DNA of 64,000 nucleotides from Drechmeria coniospora (lineage: Eukaryota > Ascomycota > Sordariomycetes > Hypocreales > Ophiocordycipitaceae): assembly GCF_001625195.1 (NCBI RefSeq), contig NC_054389.1:5328520-5392519 (forward strand), given 5' to 3'. Shown in pieces: positions 1-10,630 of the stretch. The notes under the pieces were generated by a model, which made no database searches, was not told where the DNA came from, and was given only the letters and a program-made list of their open reading frames with translations. The position numbers and the translations under genes were made by a program. Position 1 is the stretch's first letter; each line of letters starts with the position of its first letter.

Positions 1-15
1 GCGCTTCACCCCGCC

Positions 16-933
16 ATGCCTTCACCGCAATCCTCTGAGGAGGCGGCTGCAGAATCGCCTGTGATGACGCCAGAGCCGCCTCGAGACCCCGAGGATGGAG
101 ACAAGGACAAGGACCAAGAGACAGAGAGAGAGAGCAGATCGCCATCGGCGGCAGACGTACCTTCTTCACCTAATGTGAATGATAAATCGGAAAGCAAATT
201 GGACGGCAATGCGACAGACAGCGAGGCCTTGGTTGACGATGCATCAAAGGGTGGAGATGACAGGATTACGGATGACGACCCGCCACTGCCACAACAAGCG
301 ACGCCCGACGGACCTCCGCTTCCAAGCGAGCCGGTCCCAGAACCCCCTGACGACGGCTGGGATTGTCGTTGGGAAGAGTCGTACCAGGCTTGGTACTTTG
401 TGAACCGCTTCACCGGTGCCTCTCAGTGGGAGAACCCTCGCGTGTCCCAGGGCGCAACCACCACGGCCGATGGTGCCGTCCCGGCTACTTCCGTCTCCAG
501 TGTTCCCCAGCCTCCCGTCGGCGAGACGCCTGCGGTAGGTGGTTACAACCCAGCCATTCATGGCGACTACGATCCCAATGCCTGGTACGCCCAAGTGTAC
601 AAGCAAGAGGAGGAGCAAAGGGAGGCCGACGCTGTTGCCGCCGCCAACATCATGAAGCCTACAGCTGGCACTGACGTTGCAGTTGCCTTCAACCGCTTTA
701 CTGGACAATTCCAGACGGCCGACATGGGGCCTGGTAGGCACAGCGACGAAGCCAAGTCGCGACGGCAGATGAATGCCTTCTTCGATGTCGACGCCGCCGC
801 CAACGCGCATGAAGGCCGTAGCCTCAAGGCCGAGCGCCAGAACCAGCGGCTGAGCAAAGCAGAGCTGAAAGCCTTTAAAGAGAAGCGGCGTGCCAAGAAA
901 GAAGAGAAGCGTAGAGCGTGGCTTATGGATTAA
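16..933 (+). CDS. WW-domain protein, conserved fungal type
   Basis: Intronless frame of 305 aa. The start is the first ATG in the window, and a further exon upstream cannot be excluded because the window begins 15 nt earlier. The N-terminal 110 residues are acidic and Pro/Ser-rich, including a DDDPPLP stretch. A single WW domain follows at about residues 112-143: first Trp W115, second Trp W138 in QWENP, and P141. Family knowledge: WW domains bind proline-rich ligands. A middle segment (GYNPAIHGDYDPNAWY) precedes a basic, Lys/Arg/Glu-rich helical tail (SKAELKAFKEKRRAKKEEKRRAW), giving the look of a nuclear or RNA-processing adaptor. I recognise the architecture as common in ascomycetes but cannot assign a role. 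It converges on RIX1, with 323 nt between the stops. Confidence 0.85.
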   Translation: MPSPQSSEEAAAESPVMTPEPPRDPEDGDKDKDQETERESRSPSAADVPSSPNVNDKSESKLDGNATDSEALVDDASKGGDDRITDDDPPLPQQATPDGPPLPSEPVPEPPDDGWDCRWEESYQAWYFVNRFTGASQWENPRVSQGATTTADGAVPATSVSSVPQPPVGETPAVGGYNPAIHGDYDPNAWYAQVYKQEEEQREADAVAAANIMKPTAGTDVAVAFNRFTGQFQTADMGPGRHSDEAKSRRQMNAFFDVDAAANAHEGRSLKAERQNQRLSKAELKAFKEKRRAKKEEKRRAWLMD

Positions 934-1256
934 CCCGGTCATCTAGCTCTCTACGAGGTTTGCCAACGTGGCCCAACTGTTTGCTCCCGGTTCGCGTCTG
1001 CTTCCTGGTAGCTCTTCTTCTTTCATCCGTGTGCTGGCGTTTTGGGGCGGGTCTGTGGCGTGCTGGAACGGTGCATTTACCGAATTTTTCTAATAGATTC
1101 ATGGAAAAGTGTCTAGGAGGGTACGAGCATTTTTATTGCATGACGCAGACGGAGCATGCACTTTATACCCAAGACCTCGACTCTACTGCTAATGCACATG
1201 TTCACTTCCACTTCCAGCTCTTGTAGCCCGGCCAAATCGAAAGGTGACTCATTCTA
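934..1256. other. Convergent 3' spacer
   Basis: Short spacer between the stops of the WW gene (+) and RIX1 (-). It must hold both 3' UTRs. A T-rich run (ttttt at 1084-1090) is present, but no repeat or ORF of interest. Confidence 0.6.
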
Positions 1257-3569
1257 CTATTCGTCTTCCTCGAGCTCGTCGTCATCGTCCAACTCCATGT
1301 TCAAATGCACACTAACGTCACTGTCATCGCCTTCCTCGTCCTCGTTCGCAGGTGGTGGTGGCATTGAAGCCATACTGGTCCCCGTGATCGAAGCCTTGTT
1401 CTCAACATCCTGTCGTTTGGGTGGGTTTGGGCTTGAGCCCTCATGCTTGCGCTTGGGTAGAGAATCCGTGCTCGCCGATGCATTAGCCACCTTGGCCTCG
1501 AATGGGTTGCTTTGCAGGGGCATCTCCGCGTCGGCTTGCGGAGCGACTGGTAAACCCTGCGGCAAATTGATATCGTTGGACGACTCTTGCATGTCAATGT
1601 CGCCGTCGCCATTCACCCCGTCAGCCGCTTCCTCGTCAATATCCTCTGTGTACTCGTCCTCCATCTCATTGAGCGAAGCAACCATTTGATCGCCCCCGAG
1701 GACGCCATTGGGGCGCATGTTAGTCCGCAAAATTTCCAGGCCTTGGGCCTCAGGAAACTGCCGGGACAGATGAGGCAAGATGCTCGGATACATGCGGCCA
1801 CGCTGATCCTTGTAGGGGTTGAGCACGCTGGAAAACATGGCGTCGCGATTTCGCGTAAGAATCGCCGTTTTGTCGAGGAGGCCGCGCAACGTGGGCTTTA
1901 GGAGCTGCTGCCGCAGGCTCGAAAGGAGAGTTGAGAGGAGAGCGTCCGCCGCCACTTTGTGATGGCGATCGAGAGAGAAAGCATCCTCTGCAGCGGAGGC
2001 CTGCGGTTGGAGGAACAGGTCTGCGTTGGCAATCATATTTTTCGTGTCTTTTTTCGACGTCGCGGCAACTTTGTTGACGGGCTGGAGGAAACCGGCATCC
2101 TGCTGAAGGTCGCGACAGCATGCTGCGATGAGGGGCTCGAGCATGGTCACCCTTGCCTTGGACAACGTCGGTCCGGCGGTAGACAGCAGCTGGTCCAGGA
2201 CGAGGTACCCGGCCGTCCGAACTGCAGGAATATTCATACCGGACTTGAAGACGCGGACGAGGTGATCAAGCACATCGGGAACGACAGGCAGCATCCCCTC
2301 ACCAAGTCTCCGGAACATGGTGAGCATCAAGTTCATGGCCGAGAGATGAATCTCGGGCATTAAACTCCAGAGCTCTTCCTTCTCCTCTCTGCCAACAGCA
2401 GCGTTCATCTCGAGCGCCTGGTCCCACGATTGGGATTTGGGCGACAGTCTCGCGATGAAGCAGACGCGAGAGATGGCGTCCACAAGGGCACTGATGGGTA
2501 AGCTTACGGGGCCCTTAGTTGGGCATTTCAGGCAGTCGGATAGGTAGTGGAAGAGGGCGATCAACCTCTCGGAACCAGCACTCAGCCCGGTCCAGGGAGG
2601 TAGTTCGTTCGCAGCCGCACCGCCGCCGCTTGGCTCTTGGTCCAAGTTGACATTGGTTTTACCGTATCCCCCAGAGGCCTGCCAGGACTCGTCTACTGCC
2701 CGCAAGACTTGGTCGGCGGTTACATGAAGGTCCTTCAGGACAGCATCGACGAGCTTCGCCCACTCCTCGCCGCCGCCGGATTTGGCTGCCACATGATGGA
2801 TGGAGATGGTGAGTCGTCTAGAAGATTCCTGTAGCGAATGGGGGACAAAGATGTCATCTGAGCTCGTTGGTGCCAGGTAGATTCTCACTGCGGATCGGAT
2901 ATCGGCGCTAAACGGGCGAAAGATGGTGGGATAGCTGGGGATGAGGATCGAGAATGCTTGGGAGCATGCCTCGACAAATGCCAATGGGGTGGTAGAAGTG
3001 GGCGTAGAAGTGCGATTTTTGATGAGCTGGAGGCAAGCTTTGATGAATTCCGGAATGGTGGGAGTGGCAATCTCTCTGACCAGGGTCTGATACGGGTGAA
3101 GCAGCAGGTAAATCCGAGTCAGAGTGACGACAGCGATCTCCTTGGCCGCGAACAAATCACCCTTCTGAAATGGCATTAGCGTTTCTCGTTCGCACGCGCG
3201 ACGTAGACCTGCGATGCAACGTACCTGGACGATGGACAGCAGCCCCCTCACCCAAGGCTCGGAAGCGCGGAGGATTTCCCAGCCGCCGACATCAACCAAG
3301 ACCTTGATCAAGCCGACGGCGGCAAACCTAGCCTCTCGACTACGTCCATTCAAAAGGGCAAGAATACTAGTTTTCAGCTTGTTCACAAGCATGGCACCGT
3401 GGGGCGCACCATCCTTGGGCTTTTGATCCTGCGGCGCCGAGAGAGCATCCCTACATTGGACGACGAGCCTCGTGAGGGCAGGCAGCGCGTGGGGGAGCTG
3501 AGCTGGTGGGATGGAACTGAGCTTTCTGCAGAGAACCCGCAGGTCGGAAGGGGAGGAAGACGAGGACAT
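1257..3569 (-). CDS. RIX1: Pre-rRNA-processing protein Rix1 (PELP1-type)
   Basis: Two exons, complement(1257..3164, 3225..3569), 750 aa. Family knowledge: Rix1 works with Ipi1/Ipi3 in pre-60S ribosome maturation (ITS2 processing, Rea1 recruitment) in the nucleus. The N-terminal two-thirds is an all-helical Rix1-type repeat region; diagnostic stretches are LRVLCRKLSSIPPAQLPHAL, ARFAAVGLIKVLVDVGGWEI and VTLTRIYLLLHPYQTLVREI. The C-terminus is acidic and low-complexity (DEYTEDIDEEAADG, ending LDDDDELEEDE), with a basic KRKHEG/PPKRQ patch. The 60-nt intron starts GTACGT and ends TTTCAG with a CTAAT branch. Its removal joins LLSIVQ to KGDLF, whereas the open frame would insert 20 unrelated residues. 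The start MSSSSSPSDL is chosen because the upstream in-frame stretch is rich in spacer-like codons. Usual length for the family. Confidence 0.9.
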   Translation of the reverse strand: MSSSSSPSDLRVLCRKLSSIPPAQLPHALPALTRLVVQCRDALSAPQDQKPKDGAPHGAMLVNKLKTSILALLNGRSREARFAAVGLIKVLVDVGGWEILRASEPWVRGLLSIVQVRCIAGLRRACERETLMPFQKGDLFAAKEIAVVTLTRIYLLLHPYQTLVREIATPTIPEFIKACLQLIKNRTSTPTSTTPLAFVEACSQAFSILIPSYPTIFRPFSADIRSAVRIYLAPTSSDDIFVPHSLQESSRRLTISIHHVAAKSGGGEEWAKLVDAVLKDLHVTADQVLRAVDESWQASGGYGKTNVNLDQEPSGGGAAANELPPWTGLSAGSERLIALFHYLSDCLKCPTKGPVSLPISALVDAISRVCFIARLSPKSQSWDQALEMNAAVGREEKEELWSLMPEIHLSAMNLMLTMFRRLGEGMLPVVPDVLDHLVRVFKSGMNIPAVRTAGYLVLDQLLSTAGPTLSKARVTMLEPLIAACCRDLQQDAGFLQPVNKVAATSKKDTKNMIANADLFLQPQASAAEDAFSLDRHHKVAADALLSTLLSSLRQQLLKPTLRGLLDKTAILTRNRDAMFSSVLNPYKDQRGRMYPSILPHLSRQFPEAQGLEILRTNMRPNGVLGGDQMVASLNEMEDEYTEDIDEEAADGVNGDGDIDMQESSNDINLPQGLPVAPQADAEMPLQSNPFEAKVANASASTDSLPKRKHEGSSPNPPKRQDVENKASITGTSMASMPPPPANEDEEGDDSDVSVHLNMELDDDDELEEDE
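3165..3224 (-). other. RIX1 intron, 60 nt, stop-free
   Basis: GTACGT donor, CTAAT branch and TTTCAG acceptor. The length is a multiple of three and there is no in-frame stop, so retention would give a 770-aa protein rather than truncation. Confidence 0.8.
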
Positions 3570-4807
3570 CCTAGGCGGATGAGAAGCGGGACAGGGGGAT
3601 TTCGTGATGGGGTGTTCTGAGTGACCATATGAGACGGGCTGAAAAATCGTATTTACAGTAAAATAATACCCAAGGGATAATAAGAAGTGACCGGTTGCGA
3701 AGGGATTGCGAAAGAGGCCGGAAATGCGACACACAGGTCTCAATGGTGCATGGCGGATTGGCTGATGTGGAAGTTGATGACGAATGAAGCAATAATTCGA
3801 ACAACACGAAGTGAACTTTTTTTTGCTGCTCTTGTAGAAGATGTCTCTGGTCTCCTCCAACAGGCTCCTCCAGCCCCACTGGCCCAACGTTGAGTTAGTA
3901 CTCCGTACAAGTATTCTTGTAAGTACTCCGTACTCCGTACTCCGTACTGATTAAGTAGCTTCAGGCACGCTTATTGGCTGTGGCATCCAGTCCATGGAAA
4001 TATCAACAAGTACTTACTTGTAAGTACTTGGTTGTACTTAAGTACATGTACAGAGCATAAGTATGTACATGTACATTAAGTACTAAGTTCCCTTCTACGA
4101 GGTACAAGTACTGTGCTAACAGCGTTCCATGTGCATGTGCCTGGCGAGGAGAACTTATACAGTACACCTATGTAATTGGACACCAAGTACTTATACATAG
4201 GTATACAGGCACCTCTCTGCAGATATCGAGTACATTTATTGGTAATTATGTGCATTACTATGGTATACTTGTACTAATCTAGAGTAAAGTACATGTACAG
4301 TCCATTTGCTGATGAAGGCAAGTACTAGTACTTGTGCAGTGGGGGCTTCGAGTACTTAACCGACTCAGAAGCACAGTAATACTCGCACCTGCTCCAAGTA
4401 CATTTTTACTTGTACTTGTACAACGTACTTACGTACATGTACATGAAAGTAAGTACTGTAGTCATCGTACCGTGCTGGGAGGGTACAAACCCAGATGTGC
4501 AAGGCTGCGGGCAGCCACCAATGAAGGACGAGAAACCGCAGCGGAGGCACAGCTCCATCAGAGCAACGAGCACCTTCGCAGGGTACTGTACCGAGGGCAT
4601 TGTCGTCACCCTACTCGCGGCACGCCTCGACACACCACCGATGCTACATCACTGACAGTATCCTCCCACCTTGCCTCCCCAATCGTCCAGCTCCGGGCCG
4701 CGAACCTGACCGCGGACGCCTCGACTCGCCTCGTGACTCCCGTCGCGTCGTGCCCTGGACTCGCCATGCATCTGGTCCTCCACCGACTGCCCTGACGTTG
4801 ATGAAAC
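3570..4807. other. Divergent RIX1/YPP1 promoter spacer, GTAC-rich
   Basis: Divergent spacer of 1.24 kb. The half next to RIX1 (3570-3890) is ordinary sequence. From about 3895 to 4470 it is dominated by GTAC words (tacttgtac, aagtactta, acatgtac), with three perfect GTACTCC heptamers at 3923-3943. From 4480 to 4807, next to YPP1, the spacer is GC-rich and free of the words and probably holds the YPP1 promoter and 5' UTR. Short ORFs here look like chance. Confidence 0.65.
3923..3950 (+). repeat. (GTACTCC)n heptamer array
   Basis: Three perfect GTACTCC units in a row (3923-3943) followed by GTACTGA. Because GTAC is self-complementary, the array reads as GGAGTAC units on the other strand. Confidence 0.9.
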
Positions 4808-7800
4808 ATGATGGTATGTTTGCGACACGCCGCTGTATCGCCTGCCCATCGTTCTTCTTGAAGCTGATGCGACGCGCCCAGACCAAAGGTAGCCACTACG
4901 TCGAGCTGCTGGAGCTCGCTCGCTGCGACGGCAACTGGGATGCCGTTCCCGAGCTCGTCCGCAAGGTCCGAAAGCATGCACCGGAGAGAACTTGTACGTC
5001 ACGATGTGTCACCGTGGCATACCCAGCCCCTGCGCGGTAAACAGACTCATATCCTCTCCCTCCAGGCCTCACACTGGCCGCCGAGACCGAATGCGTCATT
5101 TCGAAGGCGACGACGGCCGGCGCTCGAACCTCTGGCGTCGTTCCAGACCTCGACATCTACGCCAGAGTCCCCCAGCTCCTGACCGCCATAGACGAGGAGC
5201 GGGTACATGTCGAAGAAAAATTCCAAGCCCAAGTCTGCGTCGGCTGGCTGCACTGGGTCGTTGGAGAATACAGTCTAGCCATCGTTCGCCTGCCGAAGCG
5301 GCTCGAGGAATTTGGCACCGGCCTTGACCCGGCCAGTTTGACGTTCGAATGGACCCATGTATGCGCCTTGAAGTCTGCCTACCTGAGGGCGAACTGCCTC
5401 ATGCGCGAGTCCAAGAGGAAGGAGGCCCTCGCTGCGCTCGAGTCTGTCGTGCCGGCGCTGAATCGCGCCTTGACGAGCGAGGTCCGAAAGCAGCTGCGCT
5501 ATTGGTCCGAGCTTTTTCTGACGGAGCTCTGTCTGCTTTTGAGCGATGCCATTGACGACGGCGAGGCACCCTTGGATGACGCCCTCACGCTCGCGCCACT
5601 TCGCAATTGGGCCAGGTACTGGGAGGCCATGCGGGCACCCAAGCCGGGAGGCTACGGCTTCAAAGGTTCCGTTCCGCGAAGGCAGATCTGGCTCGTCTAC
5701 TACATGGCTCTCTCGTGCATCTTGAAAAACAACTTGCCTTACGAAGCCGGCTTCGTCGAAGGCTTGCCCTTGCCTACCGGCGTATCATGGCGCAGTCAGC
5801 TTCGGGCCGAGCTCAAATACGTCGAGATGACGTACCGCACAATGCTCCTGGCCGAAACCCATTTCCCGCGAGCGGATGAAGAAAGAAGCGAAGTGGAGGC
5901 ATTGGTCAAGCAAGTGATGGAGAACTGGTCCATTCTGTGCGGCCGAGGGTGGCGAGATGACGACTTGGGCCACGGGGGTCGTGCCGCCATCAGCCGTGGC
6001 GTTCTCGATACCCTCTACAGCGCGGCGACTAGGACGTACCACTCGAACGCGATCCTCCGCTCCCTCTTCACCGTTCACCTGTCCGTGGCCGAGTTCGACC
6101 TCGCCTTCAAAGCGCTGGATTCCTATCTTGGCATCGTCAAGAAGAGCAAGGCTAGGGCGGATAAGACAGGTGAGGTAGAGGCGAACATGGACGACGACGG
6201 AACGATTCTAGAGATCATGTCTCTCGGCATCATGGCTCTCTGTCGCTATGGGAACGAGCAAGCCGGGGAAAAAGCACGACACCTCGGCGGGCAGCTCGAG
6301 GACTGGCTGTCCAAACTGACGCGACTCAAAGATGGCGAAGACGCTCAAGGCAGAACGTCGGAGGATATGAGGAAGAGTGATTCGTCGCACCCCGTGGCAC
6401 CATCCACACTGGCATTGGCCTGGCAGGCCATCGGCCTCTCCCATGCCCATTGGTCGAGGCTGACGCACGAAGCCGGGTCGAGGATGGAAATACAATCCAA
6501 AGCCATCCGCTGCCTACGGCAGTCGTTGGCTGCAGAGCGTGGTCGGCCCAACGATGTCCGAGGCTGTTTCTGCCTCGCCCTCCTTCTCGCCGAGCGACGG
6601 GAGCTGACGACGGCAGTGGAGCTCACGAAGACGGTACTCCTGTCCAGCAAGAAGGCGGACGAAAGCGGGAGGCTTCAATACGGATCGCACTGGCAGGAGA
6701 GGAGCCTCATCCCGCTGTGGCACCTGCTAGCACTGCTGATGAGCGCCAGGCAGGACTACGCCATGGCCTTCATGGCATGCGAGGCCGCATTCGAGCAGTT
6801 TGAGGATCCCACCATGCTTTTCGGCAGCACGGACGCCAATTTCCGCAGCGAGCATCTCAACGACGCCGGCGTCGGCGGAGCCTTGCCGGAGTCTAGACGC
6901 GGATTGGTGGACGAGATGGACGACGGGGAGAGGGAGGCCATCTTGGAAGTCAAGATGACGCAGCTGGCCCTCACCGAGCTGACGGAAGGCCCAGAAACGG
7001 CGGTCAACTCGAGCCACGAATTGCTGACGCTGTTCTCGCGCCTGTTCGGCAATGTCACGGCAGAGGAGGTCACGGGCAGGCACAGGCCAGCACCACCGAA
7101 GTCGTCGGGAACGTTGCGGAGCATGAGAGGCAGCATCTTCGGGACCAAGGTCGACCGGTCGAGACCGCCAACGAGAGACCCGAGCGCTTCGACGATCAGC
7201 GAGAAATCGGGGGTCATGGTGTCGAGACCAGCGACGGCGCAGGGCAAACCGATGATCCAGGTGACGGAGGAGGAGAACGGCAACCACGACGGCGGGCCAA
7301 AGTCGCGGCGGGCCAGCTCTACGCATGGACTGGGGAGCGCACCCAGGAGGAGAAACAGTCTCAAGAAAAGAAACCGGAGCGGAAGCGAGGCCAGGATGGA
7401 CAGCCAAGGGGGGACTTTGCAGGAGGCAACCGCCTCGGACGGGGACACCTACTTCACGTCTGCGGCCGAGCCCGACCTGGCAGGTGCCTTTTTCTTGCCG
7501 AGCAAGCCCTCTGGTGCGGCGCTGCTTCCGTCGAACGGGAAAGCGGCGGTAGCGACGGCCACAGGGTCGAAAAGCGCCGAGTGCGCGGAGACGTCGGCGG
7601 AAGGGTCGTCGGCGTCGCCACCCTTGCTTCCGTTGGTGCAGTTCTCCAAGGAGAAGCAACGGGCGCAGCGGGTGACGATCTTGGTCAAAGTCTGGCTCAC
7701 GATCGCGGGCTTTTATCGTCGCGCGCAGATGCTCGACGATGCGAAGGGTGCCATTGCCGAGGCCCAGAAGCTCGTTCAGGCGTTGGAGTCGGAAGCGAGC

Positions 7801-8577
7801 GGAGATTCGCTGCGCGGTCGAGGTGGCGGGTCCCAGGCCGGTGCCGGCTGGGCGGAGACGAAGAGCATCGACGAACTGTGGGGTGACGTCTGGTCGGAGG
7901 TATGCATTCCTGCACCGATGACGGGATGGCACGAGTTTCTAACAGCAGCATAGCTCGGCCTTGTGTCTGTGGCGCAGGACGACCCGGTCACCGGCCGGTC
8001 CGACTTTGAGTATTCCCTGACGCATTGGCCTAATCATCCGGTGGCGACGGTCGGACTCTGCAACATCCTGCTGGACATTTACAGCGAAGAGATTCTCCCG
8101 ACGCCGGCGATGGCGCCGCTCGAGAGTGGCATGGACGGGGATGGCGGCGAGTCGTGGGCGTCGTCGGAGCCGAGCAAGAGGCCGAAGGGTGAGACGACCG
8201 AGGGCCTGCCGTCCACCCCCCTCGGACTCGGGCCGTCCTTTGGCGACAGCTTGACGCCGGCGACTCGGGCGCAGGCGACAACGTCCCCGGGTGACGACGG
8301 CAACGACGACGAGCTTCCCGCCCCGTACAAGGCGTCTCGGCTGCCCCTCGTCGACCGGCTCGCGGCCCGCGATCGTGCGTTCACCCTGCTGTCGGGCCTG
8401 ACGCGGCTCGGCAGCGGGTGGAGCTATTCGGATGCCTGGTTTGCCCTCGCGCGCGCGCACGAGGAGAGCGGACAGGCGGACAAGGCAAAGGAGGTGCTGT
8501 GGTGGTGCGTCGAGCTCGAAGAGGCCATGGGCGTGCGGGACGTGCGTTGCCTCGGGGGCGGCCGCTACGTGACGTAG
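4808..8577 (+). CDS. YPP1: Ypp1/TTC7-family TPR protein (PI4-kinase scaffold)
   Basis: Four exons, join(4808..4813, 4882..4993, 5066..7899, 7954..8577), 1191 aa. Family knowledge: Ypp1/TTC7 joins Efr3 to recruit the PI4-kinase Stt4 to the plasma membrane; fungal homologues are often named filamentation protein Rhf1. Visible signs are the N-terminal HYVELLELARCDGNWDAVPELVRKVRKHAPER, helical TPR-like repeats through about residue 700, a long Ser/Arg-rich insertion (about 690-830) and a final TPR pair ending WFALARAHEESGQADKAKEVLWWCVELEEAMG. Exon 1 is only ATGATG; its intron has GTATGT, a CTGATG branch and CAG. Intron 2 is GTACGT to CCAG (72 nt). Intron 3 is GTATGC to CATAG (54 nt), and its retention stops the frame at once. 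The start is inferred: an in-frame stop lies just before the two ATGs. Confidence 0.85.
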
Positions 8578-9009
8578 CGTGATGCCGGTCGAAGATGTAA
8601 TGTTGAGGGAAGATGGTGAGTGTCGAACAGGGACTTCCTCGGTCACTCGACAGGTAGTCGATTCATGTCAGTACCGGTTTTGCGGAATGCCGAAAGCCAA
8701 GACGACCATTCCACATGCCACATGACGCTTTGGCTTCCCTGCGAGATGTGAGAGACGGTAACAACAGAAATAGTAGTTATAGCGACAGAATATCTATAGC
8801 GACAGAATATCTATTGCAGCAGCACACCTGTTGCAGTGGCACATAGCATATATAGTAAAGATGGAGTACATAATTGCTGACAGCATAATCCTGTGTGGCA
8901 AGCTGCCTCCCTCAATAAAGCGAACATGGGTCCCTAAGTGCCGGGATGCCTTAGGTGAGGCAAATCACGGCATGTGTAAGTACTTGAAACGTAAGGACTG
9001 TACTGTAGT

Positions 9010-9235
9010 TTATGTTTGTATTATTACAGCTATTTGTACTGCGGGAATGAGTACCTGTGCTGCAAGAATATTTGTGCTGCCGCAATATTTGTATTGGCGC
9101 AGTGCCATTTTTTAAACAATGCTTTTACTGGCGGAATACTTTTGGCGCAATCTTTTTGCTGGCTCAATAATTTACTGGCACAATATTTTTCTACACCAAT
9201 TCTTTGTACCGCAGCAATATATATCCTTCATCATT
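9010..9235 (+). repeat. Quasi-periodic AT-rich repeat
   Basis: Variants of a word near ctggcgcaatattttt recur about every 18-25 nt (ctgccgcaatatttg, ttggcgcagtgcca, ctggcggaatactttt, ttggcgcaatctttt, ctggctcaataattt, ctggcacaatatttt, accgcagcaatatat). Unit borders are not sharp, so this looks like an old minisatellite. Confidence 0.55.
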
Positions 9236-9480
9236 AGATACTTATATAGAAATGGTCGTAGAAATACTGTGACATATGGCGCAGGTGTGTAATACGGCAA
9301 TATTGTTCCGTCCTGCGACAGGAGATATGTTGTAGCGATAGGTATACAAGGTCCTGTAGGTAGATCATGTAGATGTACTCCATAGATGTAGATGTATTCT
9401 AGTATAAGGTATGCTCTTGCAATACTTTGGTGGACTGCAGCCAAAAAGTACGCAAATGGCGGCCAGCCGTCCAGTTCTTG

Positions 9481-9522
9481 GTTGGGCACTTCCGACGTCG
9501 GATAGGTAGTGGAAGAGGGCGA
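9481..9522 (+). pseudogene. Displaced fragment of RIX1 coding sequence
   Basis: An exact 26-nt match joins 9497-9522 to RIX1 positions 2535-2560, and an exact 8-nt match (gttgggca) lies at nearly the same spacing upstream in both places. The parent segment encodes the FHYLSDCLKC region of Rix1. The copy lies about 7 kb away in the same orientation, in non-coding spacer, with diverged flanks. It is either a remnant of a partial duplication or a captured fragment. No longer Rix1-like frame surrounds it. Confidence 0.6.
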
Positions 9523-10097
9523 AATCATCAGTTCAATACTCAGCAGAGTGGCAGAGTATACTCCATGATCCGAGACTCTTGATTCATTCACGTACTGTAT
9601 GCGCAGCAGCAATCATTGCAAAAGCGGCATGCCCAGGCGTGGGCTTGTTTCGCCTTTACAACTACAAATTGCGACAGTTCGTACTGTAAGTGCTTAGAAA
9701 TAAATGCGTGTGCTGTATTACGGAGTACGGCATCCATATTTAGTACATGCTATTACTGTACATGTAGTTCTAGTGATAGTACTTACAGTAATAGATCGTT
9801 ACTAGCACGGGAAGGGATAGAGCAACCAATGAGCGCGCCCGTACACGTGGTCCTCGTCCAGATCGGGCAATAAGGACAGTACAAGTACGTCTTTAGTGCT
9901 GCAGAGTACTTGATACTCCGTAGGTGTACAGTAGTTGTACATGTACTTGTTTGTATGCTGTTGTGCTCCGCACAAGTACTGTACTTATAGTACTGTATAT
10001 GTATTTCAGTATGTGGTATGTTACTCCGCACTCCGTAATTATGTTGTTTTTCCTATTCCGCGCAAGACTTGCCCGTGTATGAGAAGTGCACCTATGT

Positions 10098-10630
10098 GTA
10101 TGCGGTGCCGAATGTCCAGCAACTAGAACTGGACCAGTTTTGCTTTCAGCTACCCTCCACCAGCCGCAGTTGGGGGAAGGGGGGGGGGGGGTGGCAGCCG
10201 GTCACACGAATAGTTGCCATCCACCTATCGCAGCTGTGGGCAGCCGAAACTAGCAATACATTCGTATGCAATCCAAAGCCAATTCAGCACCTAGGCCTGA
10301 ACCACTTTTTCTTACTAGTCATCATCCACCAGCCGCAGTTGTTCGCAGGTGGCAGCCTGTCACAGGAATGGTTAGTTGCCACTCACCTTTTGCAGCTGTG
10401 GGCAGCTGGCATCGACCTGGCGCAGCTGTAGGCAGCTGAAACTAGCAATACATTCATGTACATGCATGTGTATGCGATGCCAAAGTCAATTTCAGCAACT
10501 AGGCCTGAACCACTTTTACTTACTAGTTATCATCCACTAGCCGCAGTTGTTTGCAGTTGGCAGCTTGTCACAGGCGTGGCTAGGTTGCCATTCTCCTGTC
10601 ACAGCTGTGGGCAGCTGGCAAAGGTTGTTC
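10098..10630 (+). repeat. Three-unit degenerate tandem repeat (about 165-206 bp)
   Basis: Units start at 10098, 10264 and 10470, each with gtatgc followed by a tgcc/tccaaag-type word. Shared blocks in the same order are agcaactagg-cctgaaccactttt, catccaccagccgcagttg, a ggcagcctgtcac-type block, gttgccat and cagctgtgggcagctg. The second unit is longer because the cagctg block is repeated inside it. A G-run (10179-10190) interrupts unit 1. No coding potential is shared by all units. Confidence 0.75.
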
